The translations under genes were made by a program, and so were the position numbers. This document shows, one piece after another, positions 7,615 to 12,659 of a stretch of 14,561 nucleotides of DNA. Each line of letters opens with the position of its first letter. Positions within the stretch are counted from its first letter, which is position 1. The notes under the pieces were generated by a model. That model was not told the DNA's origin, did no database searches, and saw only the letters and a program-made list of their open reading frames with translations. Origin of the DNA: UBA9337 sp038331135 (GTDB lineage Bacteria > Patescibacteriota > Minisyncoccia > Moranbacterales > UBA9337); NCBI GenBank assembly GCA_038331135.1, contig JBBQOS010000025.1, forward strand, positions 1 through 14,561, written 5' to 3'.

Positions 7615-7650
7615 TTTTATGTTCCTTGAATTATCACTTGCTTAGTGATA
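7615..7650 (+). repeat. 36-bp direct repeat, left copy (cassette boundary)
   Basis: The 36 bases from 7615 (TTTTATGTTCCTTGAATTAT...) to 7650 (...TTAGTGATA) are identical to 10057-10092, in the same orientation. The match stops exactly at both ends (T versus G before, T versus G after). The two copies enclose the regulator, nuclease and LexA-methyltransferase genes. The repeat contains the dyad TATCAC-N7-GTGATA at 7632-7650. Confidence 0.95.
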
Positions 7651-7654
7651 TTAT
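7626..7654 (+). promoter_or_regulatory. Upstream promoter of the XRE/nuclease unit, with operator dyad in its spacer
   Basis: TTGAAT (7626-7631), 17-bp spacer, TATTAT (7649-7654). The dyad TATCAC (7632-7637)/GTGATA (7645-7650) fills the spacer between the boxes, a position where a bound protein would block RNA polymerase. The -35 box and dyad belong to the 36-bp repeat; most of the -10 box lies beyond it, and the right-hand repeat has the weaker TAGCAT there. Confidence 0.5.
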
Positions 7655-7658
7655 ATAA

Positions 7659-7695
7659 ATTCCATTTTGGCATATTACAAATTGGAATATATTAT
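7659..7695 (+). promoter_or_regulatory. Proximal promoter and C-box-like operator of the XRE gene
   Basis: TTGGCA (7667-7672), 17-bp spacer, TATTAT (7690-7695) places the transcription start at about 7702, which is the ATG itself, so the message would be leaderless. Overlapping it is an 11-bp inverted repeat with one mismatch, ATTCCATTTTG (7659-7669) and CAAATTGGAAT (7678-7688), with an 8-bp centre. This resembles the autoregulatory operators of restriction-modification controller (C) proteins, whose genes are often leaderless. Confidence 0.5.
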
Positions 7696-7701
7696 ATAGA
7701 T

Positions 7702-7926
7702 ATGGTAGAAAAAAACATCTATTCAAAAGAGCATCAATTTTTAGCGCAACAAATGAAAAAGGCGCGAGAATTATCAAGACTTAATCAGAAACAAGTTGCA
7801 GAGCTTCTCAAAAAGACGCAGTCTTATGTTTCAAAAATTGAATCAGGACAGCGCCGAATTGATGTTATCCGACTTAAAGAGTTTGCAAGTATTTACAAAA
7901 AAAATATTGATTTTTTTATTAAATAA
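7702..7926 (+). CDS. XRE-family regulator, likely restriction-modification controller protein
   Basis: 74-residue, single-domain helix-turn-helix protein of the Cro/CI (XRE) type. The HTH runs through LSRLNQKQVAELLKKTQSYVSKIESGQRRIDVIRLKEFA, with recognition helix TQSYVSKIESGQR, and the protein ends shortly after (IDFFIK), as C proteins do. ATG 7702 is preferred over GTG 7645 because the extra 19 residues are unlike the family and GTG 7645 lies in the 36-bp repeat and its dyad. Eight bp separate its stop from the nuclease start, so the two are co-transcribed. C proteins first activate and then limit nuclease expression, giving the methyltransferase time to act; that role here is inferred from position and size. 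Confidence 0.8.
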   Translation: MVEKNIYSKEHQFLAQQMKKARELSRLNQKQVAELLKKTQSYVSKIESGQRRIDVIRLKEFASIYKKNIDFFIK

Positions 7927-7934
7927 ATAAATTT

Positions 7935-8381
7935 ATGTGGGCGAAAAATTTAACCGGTATAAATGATGGAATTTTTAGATCAATTAATGGTAATTCGGAT
8001 GAAATGATTGGTGTAGGCAGATGCATGAAGGCAGGGTTCCCTTGTTCTCGAGCGGATGTCACCAATGGTAGGTATGATGCTATTATTGATGTCGGAAATA
8101 ATAAACTTTTGAGAGTTCAAATTAAAGGAACGTCTGGAGGCAGCGTGAGCTTTACGGGCGGAGGAAGAAGTGGACAACAAATAAGTAGAGAGGTCGCCCA
8201 AAGAACATATAAATATACAAAGAATGATTGCGATATAATTTTGGTTGTGGATGGAAGAAGCGGAGAATGCTATATTATTCCCATTGATGATATCCAAAAA
8301 ATGGGCACATCTAAAACCCTTAATAAATTAGTTGACTATAGAGAGAACTGGGATATTTTGAAAAAGATGGCGGGAATTTAG
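7935..8381 (+). CDS. PD-(D/E)XK-type nuclease, probable type II restriction endonuclease
   Basis: 148-residue protein. The core YDAIIDVGNNKLLRVQIKGTS (47-67) has the acid-loop-strand-Q-x-K layout of PD-(D/E)XK nucleases: Asp48 or Asp52 as metal ligand and Gln62-Ile63-Lys64 in place of the usual (D/E)-x-K. Gln at that position is known in I-Ssp6803I-like (PDDEXK_5) enzymes, and the general pattern of a short strand reading RVQIK fits them. Glu23 in the first helix (SDEMIGVGRCMKAGF) is a possible third ligand. The second half (DCDIILVVDGRSGECYIIP) resembles the terminal strands of the same fold. Its place between a C-like regulator and a DNA methyltransferase makes restriction the best guess. 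Its stop codon overlaps that of the converging methyltransferase. Recognition sequence unknown. Confidence 0.65.
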   Translation: MWAKNLTGINDGIFRSINGNSDEMIGVGRCMKAGFPCSRADVTNGRYDAIIDVGNNKLLRVQIKGTSGGSVSFTGGGRSGQQISREVAQRTYKYTKNDCDIILVVDGRSGECYIIPIDDIQKMGTSKTLNKLVDYRENWDILKKMAGI

Positions 8382-9946
8382 GTTAATGCTTGCATCATCT
8401 TTCTCGCAACTGCTTCTAATACAGTTACGGTCACTGAATTCCCAGCTTGTTTATAAAGCGAAGAGTCTGCTAAATTCGGGAGTTTATAATTTTTTGGAAA
8501 GCCTTGCAACCTAAAACATTCAAGCGGAGTCAGTTTTCTGATTCCTTTTTTGTCCTTGATGATTGGAACATTGTGTCCGCCCATTCCCATGTTTGCTGTT
8601 AGGGTAGGACATACACCTTTTTTATTTTCTCGGACATACTGTCTTCTCCATTGATAAACTTTCCCCTCTTCCCCCACGGAGCCTTTTAGTTTTTCAAATA
8701 AAGGCTTTCCATTATAATAATATTTTTCAGGCACATCTTTTTCTAAAATATCGGTAACTTTAATTTTAAGCGTTTGTGGATTTGGAAATTCGAATCTGTC
8801 AGTATAACTTTTGTTCTTAAAACCAACTATATATATTCTTTCTCGATTCTGGGGAACATTTCCATATTCCATACTATTAAGAACTTTGGATTTTACATGA
8901 TATTCTAAGTCCTCTAAGGTCTGCATGATTATTTTGAAAGTTTTCCCTCCATCGTGTCCTTTGAGATTTTTTACATTTTCCAGAAGAAATCCAGCAGGGT
9001 TTCGCGCCTCCAATATTCTTGCAACATCGAAAAATAAATTTCCTCGATCTTTTTCATCATTGAATCCTTTGCGATATCCAGCTATTGAAAATGCCTGGCA
9101 GGGGAATCCGCCTAAAATAAAGTCAAATTCTGGCAAATCATCAATTCCTATTTTTCTTATATCTTCGACAACAAGTTTGGAATTTTTGAAATTTAGATCA
9201 TAGGTATCTTTGCAATTTTTTTCGAAGTCATTTGCAAAAACAGTTTTGAATCCTGCTTTTTCAAAGCCAATTCGTATGCCTCCAATTCCAGCAAATAAAT
9301 CCAATGTTCTAAAAAGTTTTTGCTTGGTTGGGTGTTCTCTATTTTCAAGGCTTCTTTTTATTTCAATAACAACTCCTCTGATCTCAACCTCTTTTCTGTA
9401 TATAGGAAGCATCGTTTGATTGGCAGGTTGGAGACGGAATCTATTTTTTTCGCGATAGATCTTTTTTAAAGTAGCTTCGTTTTCGTCGATTATCGCGACA
9501 ACAGTTTGCCCGTTTTCAGCAACGGATTGTTTTTTGATAACAACAATATCTCCGTTAAATATTCCTTCATCAATCATGCTGTTTCCTCGAACTCTCAGTG
9601 CATAGTAATTACCATGCTTATTTGTGGCGCTTGTGGCGATCATTATATTTTCGCCTCTTACTTCGATAGCTTCAATGGGTTGGCCAGCCGCAATTATTCC
9701 AACCAAAGGTATTTTAACAAGATTGTATAGATTTTTTTTCTTCAGTTCAATACCTCGGGCAGAGCTACCGTTTTTTTCTATGTAGCCCTTCTTTTCTAGT
9801 GTTCCAATGTGCTGGTGCACAGTTGATAGGGCAGAGAGCTTAAAATGTTTTCTAATTTCCTCAAAAGTTGGAGAAAATCCTTTCTTCGATATATATGCCT
9901 TTGTGTAGTCCAATATTTGTTTTTGTCTTTTTGTTAATGTTGCCAT
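8378..9946 (-). CDS. LexA-DNA cytosine-5 methyltransferase fusion
   Basis: 522-residue two-part protein. Residues 1-200 are a complete LexA: winged helix with the canonical STVHQHIGTLEKKGYI (41-56), scissile Ala87-Gly88 in VGIIAAGQP, catalytic Ser123 in GNSMID, and Lys161 in ATLKKI (38 residues apart, against 37 in E. coli LexA). Residues 213-522 are a complete C5-cytosine methyltransferase: motif I TLDLFAGIGGIRIGF (214-228), IV GGFPCQAFSIAG (279-290, catalytic Cys283), VI ENV (324-326), VIII QNRERIYIVGF (366-376), the target-recognition region about 377-465, IX RKLTPLECFRLQGFP (470-484) and X QAGNSVTVTVLEAVA (500-514). The linker is about ten residues and there is no frameshift between the parts. 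The gene converges on the nuclease, with overlapping stops. Self-cleavage would free an intact dimerisation-methyltransferase part from the DNA-binding part. Autorepression through the operator at 9992-10008 is inferred. A free LexA with an unrelated neighbour is ruled out by the continuous frame. Confidence 0.92.
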   Translation of the reverse strand: MATLTKRQKQILDYTKAYISKKGFSPTFEEIRKHFKLSALSTVHQHIGTLEKKGYIEKNGSSARGIELKKKNLYNLVKIPLVGIIAAGQPIEAIEVRGENIMIATSATNKHGNYYALRVRGNSMIDEGIFNGDIVVIKKQSVAENGQTVVAIIDENEATLKKIYREKNRFRLQPANQTMLPIYRKEVEIRGVVIEIKRSLENREHPTKQKLFRTLDLFAGIGGIRIGFEKAGFKTVFANDFEKNCKDTYDLNFKNSKLVVEDIRKIGIDDLPEFDFILGGFPCQAFSIAGYRKGFNDEKDRGNLFFDVARILEARNPAGFLLENVKNLKGHDGGKTFKIIMQTLEDLEYHVKSKVLNSMEYGNVPQNRERIYIVGFKNKSYTDRFEFPNPQTLKIKVTDILEKDVPEKYYYNGKPLFEKLKGSVGEEGKVYQWRRQYVRENKKGVCPTLTANMGMGGHNVPIIKDKKGIRKLTPLECFRLQGFPKNYKLPNLADSSLYKQAGNSVTVTVLEAVARKMMQALT

Positions 9947-9985
9947 ATAATGATTGACCTTTAATTATTGTGATGTTATATTTAT

Positions 9986-10014
9986 ATTATAACCGAATAT
10001 TTACCGAAGTGCAA
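9986..10014 (-). promoter_or_regulatory. Promoter and operator of the LexA-methyltransferase gene
   Basis: On the minus strand TTGCAC (10014-10009), 17-bp spacer, consensus TATAAT (9991-9986). The spacer is exactly TTCGGT-AAATA-TTCGGT, two identical hexamers 11 bp apart, one helical turn. Direct-repeat operators with 11-bp spacing are known for alphaproteobacterial LexA (GTTC-N7-GTTC), so this is a good candidate for autorepression by the LexA part. Start expected near 9979, leader about 33 nt, with a weak AAAGG 11 bases before the ATG. Confidence 0.75.
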
Positions 10015-10056
10015 ATTGGAAGTTATTCACAACGCAAAAATTAATTTTGATAGATG

Positions 10057-10092
10057 TTTTATGTTCCTTGAATTATCACTTGCTTAGTGATA
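10057..10092 (+). repeat. 36-bp direct repeat, right copy (cassette boundary)
   Basis: Perfect copy of 7615-7650 in the same orientation, with its internal dyad at 10074-10092. It lies 43 bp upstream of the -35 box of the methyltransferase promoter, so it is not part of that promoter core. Reading rightward, TTGAAT (10068-10073) is followed after 17 bp by a poor TAGCAT, a possible weak promoter toward the restriction-gene remnant. Confidence 0.95.
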
Positions 10093-10157
10093 GCATAGAA
10101 TTGTAGAAAAACTTGATAATAAAGCAAAGTATACCTTAATTAATAAGGGTTAGTTTT

Positions 10158-10235
10158 GTGCAAAAAGAAGCGCAGGCTAGAATCAAAATAAATAAACTTC
10201 TCGAAGAATCAGGATGGCTTTTTTTTGTGGTTTAA
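10158..10235 (+). pseudogene. Remnant of a type I restriction R-subunit (HsdR-like) N-terminus
   Basis: From GTG 10158 the frame reads QKEAQARIKINKLLEESGW and then L-F-F-V-V and a stop at 10233-10235. A segment of the form (E)A-x-(A/T)-R-(I/V)-K-I-N-x-L-L-E-x-(A/S)-G-W-R-F is what I associate with the start of HsdR-type restriction subunits with DEAD/DEAH helicase domains. Only about 25 codons survive and no continuation is seen in other frames. It could instead be chance or an unrelated small peptide. Lying 65 bp outside the restriction-modification cassette, it suggests a defence locus that was hit more than once. Confidence 0.45.
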
Positions 10236-10413
10236 ATATGAGTTTAAAGAAGTGGTGGTTAAGATTAAGAGATAATCACATCGGTGCTGTTACCTAGCAT
10301 GTTACGTAGCAAACCCTACCTTGGCGAAGTTTTAACGAAGATGGATTCCGTAGCAAATAAACCCCAGTTAAATAATTTTAAATCTTTCTAAAAAATATAT
10401 AATAAAACAAAGG

Positions 10414-10445
10414 TAATAAAATCCTACGGCCTTAGGATTTTATTA
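10414..10445. terminator. Strong hairpin, possible bidirectional terminator
   Basis: TAATAAAATCCTA (10414-10426) and TAGGATTTTATTA (10433-10445) form a perfect 13-bp stem with loop CGGCCT. The arm carries a TTTT run, but there is no clean T-tract after the stem, so termination efficiency is uncertain. It lies in the scar region upstream of the acetyltransferase, with no intact gene ending nearby. Confidence 0.5.
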
Positions 10446-10538
10446 TCCAAATAATCGAGGACGGTCTTTGCGTGGAAATCTAAGATGGGGTGAATAAATT
10501 TTTTTATTCAATTATCACAAGACAAACAAGTGGCGGGT

Positions 10539-10567
10539 TTGTTTTCGGGGTTATTGATTATTAAAAT
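10539..10567 (+). promoter_or_regulatory. Probable promoter of the acetyltransferase gene
   Basis: TTGTTT (10539-10544), 17-bp spacer, TAAAAT (10562-10567), eight bases before the ATG at 10576. The transcript would have almost no leader. The -35 match is only moderate. Confidence 0.4.
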
Positions 10568-10575
10568 AAAAACTT

Positions 10576-11010
10576 ATGAAACTAATACAATCGACAATCG
10601 AAGATATCCAAACACTTTTGGAAATTGAAAAAACCGCAAAGGGTTTAAAAGTATATTCTGGATATTTTACCCAAAAAGAAGTTACGGAATGGTTTAATAA
10701 TGAAGTTGTATATCTTATAAAAAATGATGGCGTTACCGTTGGAAGTATTTCTTATAAAATCGAAGCTGTAGATCATGCAGATATAAGTGGTCTTGTTATA
10801 AAACCAGAATTTCAAAAACAAGGTTTTGCAAAAAAAGCGATAGTTCTTTTATTTGAGAAATTGAAGGATTTCAAAAAGTTAAGTCTTGTGGTACATCCAG
10901 ATAATCACGCAGTTAAACTTTATAAATCTCTGGGCTTTATGCAAGAATCAAGAAAAGAAAACTATTTTGGCGATGGAGAGCCACGTCTGATGATGATTAA
11001 AAATCAATAA
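10576..11010 (+). CDS. GNAT-family N-acetyltransferase
   Basis: 144-residue Gcn5-related acetyltransferase. Acetyl-CoA binding motif A is at 73-89 (LVIKPEFQKQGFAKKAI, with the Q-x-Q-G-x-A pyrophosphate loop at 80-85), and the motif B region is HPDNHAVKLYKSLGF (107-121) with the usual Asn and the Tyr that often acts as general acid (Tyr116). Substrate cannot be deduced. Such single-domain enzymes acetylate protein N-termini, amino acids or small amines. It stands between the cassette scar and a gene with its own promoter, so it is probably monocistronic. ATG 10576 begins directly on the first strand of the fold and has no Shine-Dalgarno. Confidence 0.85.
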   Translation: MKLIQSTIEDIQTLLEIEKTAKGLKVYSGYFTQKEVTEWFNNEVVYLIKNDGVTVGSISYKIEAVDHADISGLVIKPEFQKQGFAKKAIVLLFEKLKDFKKLSLVVHPDNHAVKLYKSLGFMQESRKENYFGDGEPRLMMIKNQ

Positions 11011-11027
11011 TAATTAGATTTATCTTT

Positions 11028-11056
11028 TTGAAATTATTTTTTGGAGGTGGTATAAT
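11028..11056 (+). promoter_or_regulatory. Extended -10 promoter of the TIM-barrel gene
   Basis: TTGAAA (11028-11033), 17-bp spacer, TGG-TATAAT (11048-11056). This is one of the best promoters in the window. Expected start near 11063, giving a leader of about 28 nt. An 8-codon ATG frame at 11055 overlaps the -10 box and would not be transcribed from its start. Confidence 0.75.
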
Positions 11057-11090
11057 GAAAGGATGGAGCGCTAAAAAGTAATTCAAAAAT

Positions 11091-11804
11091 ATGCAAAAAA
11101 ATCATGAAATTTTATTGGGTCTGACGACTACAGCCGGCTCAGATTGGAGAGAAAAGATTAAAGAAATTAAAAAATTTAGTGTGGAAAAAATAGCTCTTTT
11201 CCCAACCTGTTTAGATAAAAATCAAAGAAAAGAGCTCTATTTGCTGTTGGATGATATTGGTGATTTAAAAATTCCGCATGTCCACCTGAGAGATGACTTT
11301 GAACTTAAAGAGATGGATTTTTTAGTAAAAAGATTTGGGACAGTTGTTTTTAATGTTCATCCACAAAATTCTTGGCCGTTACAAAATGATTTATCCAAAT
11401 ATCGTAAGCAGATTTTTGTAGAAAACCTTGAGGGTACTTCTTTGCCATCTGATACAGATTTAGTTAAATTTAGCGGATTATGCATCGATTTTGCACATCT
11501 GGAAAGTATGCGTCTTTCGGGAGATCCCGCTTATGAAAATTTTGCAAAAAAATTAAAAAAATATCCCATAGGTTGTTGCCATATTTCCGCCATATTAGCA
11601 GAGCCTGCTACTGATGAAAGGGATTTTGAAAATCCCGGTCAAAAGTTTTCTGATAGACATTTGTTTGAAAATTTTTCTGAGTTTGATTATATGAAGAGAT
11701 ACAAGGAATTTTTGCCCCAATACATCAGTCTTGAATTGGAAAATTCCTTGGCCCAACAATTGGAAGGGAGAACTTATTTGAAGAAAATTTTGGAATTGGA
11801 GTAA
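11091..11804 (+). CDS. Uncharacterised TIM-barrel protein (xylose isomerase-like / AP-endonuclease-2 fold)
   Basis: 237-residue cytosolic protein. The alternation of strands and helices and the acidic/His residues at strand ends suggest a metal-binding sugar-phosphate isomerase/epimerase-like barrel: FNVHPQNSW (87-95, His90), FVENLEGTS (109-117, Glu111), CIDFAHLES (131-139, Asp133 and His136), CCHISA (162-167, His164), SDRHLF (187-192, His190) and SLELENS (213-219, Glu215/Glu217). These fit the H/E/D/H/E metal set of that superfamily, but the barrel is short and no specific enzyme is recognised. It has its own strong promoter; the M23 peptidase gene follows 40 bp after its stop and is probably co-transcribed. 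A DNA-repair (endonuclease IV-like) or sugar-metabolism role are both possible. Confidence 0.55.
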   Translation: MQKNHEILLGLTTTAGSDWREKIKEIKKFSVEKIALFPTCLDKNQRKELYLLLDDIGDLKIPHVHLRDDFELKEMDFLVKRFGTVVFNVHPQNSWPLQNDLSKYRKQIFVENLEGTSLPSDTDLVKFSGLCIDFAHLESMRLSGDPAYENFAKKLKKYPIGCCHISAILAEPATDERDFENPGQKFSDRHLFENFSEFDYMKRYKEFLPQYISLELENSLAQQLEGRTYLKKILELE

Positions 11805-11844
11805 AGCTTTTAAAATAAGTGTGTATTTTTTAAAAATATCTATT

Positions 11845-12555
11845 ATGAAAAAAATAATTTATACAATATTATTTTTAGTAGTAATGACTGCAGGAATCTT
11901 TTTTTTGCGGAAGAATTTAGATTATAATAAAACTGACGTAAAGATTGTTTCGGATGTTAGTCAGGAAATTGTTTTGCCAGAGCCAGAAAGCTCTAAAGAA
12001 AAAGAGGAGGATAATTTGGAAAAAGGAGAATCAAATGAGGCTGTGGTGGTTCAAGATATTTTTTTACCGCCTCTGGATAGGACGAAGGAGAGGATAACCA
12101 AAAAACCATTTGGCATATTTATTACACCAGCGAATTCTCCGGTTCAGCCGGAAAAATTCTCAGGTTATCATACTGGGGTGGATTTTGAAATTTTTCCCCA
12201 AGAGCTAGAAACAGCAGTCTCAATCAGTGCAGTTTGCACAGGCAAGTTATTAGTCAAAAGAATAGCTAGCGGTTATGGCGGAGTGGCAGTGCAATCTTGT
12301 GATTTGGAGGGCGCACCAATTACTGTTGTTTACGGGCATTTGAAATTAGATAGTATAAAAGTGGCACAAGGAGGCGATATAATAGCTGGAGAGGCACTGG
12401 GCACTCTAGGGAGGGCTTATAGTCCCGAAACTAGCGGAGAGCGAAAACATCTGCATTTGAGTTTTCATAAGGGCTCAGAAGCTAATATTTTAGGCTATGT
12501 CTCATCGATGGAGACTCTTTCAAATTGGTTAGACCCTGTGTTGTTTTTAAAATGA
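11845..12555 (+). CDS. Membrane-anchored M23 (LytM-like) peptidase
   Basis: 236 residues from ATG 11845. Residues 2-22 form a signal anchor preceded by Lys, 30-75 are an acidic, Glu-rich linker, and 85-236 are the LytM domain. Zinc ligands are visible as HTGVD (His109, Asp113) and the HLH pair (His202, His204), with YGH (His165) as the usual extra active-site His. The complete set suggests an active peptidoglycan peptidase outside the membrane. Cys131 and Cys152 could form a disulfide. GTG 11821 would add eight residues before the anchor and is less likely. It ends in TGA, the only such stop here, and the 31-bp repeat overlaps that stop codon. It may be co-transcribed with the preceding TIM-barrel gene. 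Confidence 0.85.
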   Translation: MKKIIYTILFLVVMTAGIFFLRKNLDYNKTDVKIVSDVSQEIVLPEPESSKEKEEDNLEKGESNEAVVVQDIFLPPLDRTKERITKKPFGIFITPANSPVQPEKFSGYHTGVDFEIFPQELETAVSISAVCTGKLLVKRIASGYGGVAVQSCDLEGAPITVVYGHLKLDSIKVAQGGDIIAGEALGTLGRAYSPETSGERKHLHLSFHKGSEANILGYVSSMETLSNWLDPVLFLK

Positions 12556-12582
12556 AATAAAAATTATAATTATGCGTATTAT
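12552..12582 (+). repeat. 31-bp upstream repeat, copy 2, with likely promoter
   Basis: Identical to 7179-7209. It contains TATAAT (12565-12570); the -35 region would fall inside the last codons of the peptidase gene (TTGTTT at 12541-12546, 18-bp spacer). After 12582 the two leaders diverge. Confidence 0.8.
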
Positions 12583-12596
12583 TAATAAAAGATAGG

Positions 12597-12620
12597 TTAG
12601 TGATTTGAGCTAATCGCTAA
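12597..12620 (+). promoter_or_regulatory. Leader hairpin of the second SHOCT gene
   Basis: TTAGTGATT (12597-12605) pairs with AATCGCTAA (12612-12620), nine pairs including one G-T, loop TGAGCT. No T-tract follows. The first SHOCT leader can form only a weaker, bulged equivalent near 7228-7255. Confidence 0.4.
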
Positions 12621-12659
12621 AAATTTGTCTATTTATTAATTCTTTTTAAGATTAATTAT

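Larger units (their letters stand above)
9947..10575. other. 629-bp gene-poor region right of the cassette
   Basis: In order it holds the methyltransferase promoter (-), the right 36-bp repeat, a restriction-gene remnant at 10158-10235, a 19-codon frame at 10238-10297 (starts MSLKKWWLRLRDNH; not recognised), CGTAGCAAA twice (10305-10313 and 10349-10357), a strong hairpin at 10414-10445, an imperfect TGAATAAA/TTTATTCA hairpin near 10490-10510, and the promoter of the acetyltransferase. It reads as a scar of earlier insertions. No intact gene or RNA family is recognised. Confidence 0.5.

Noticed and set aside
10238..10297. 19-codon frame starting MSLKKWWLRL
   Set aside because: Too short, no Shine-Dalgarno or promoter, no recognised family; noted only as part of the scar region.
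10510..10518. Possible third partial copy of the 36-bp repeat (AATTATCAC)
   Set aside because: Only nine AT-rich bases match and neither the flanks nor the second dyad arm are present, so chance is the simpler explanation.
11055..11081. Eight-codon ATG frame preceded by GGAGGT
   Set aside because: The ATG overlaps the TATAAT of an excellent promoter, so it would not be in the transcript; the GGAGGT is probably part of the promoter spacer.
12553..12585. Possible read-through of the TGA at the end of the M23 gene as a recoded Gly or Trp codon
   Set aside because: The protein ends naturally at LDPVLFLK for a LytM domain, and the added ten residues would be the A/T-rich promoter repeat. No other gene needs TGA recoding.
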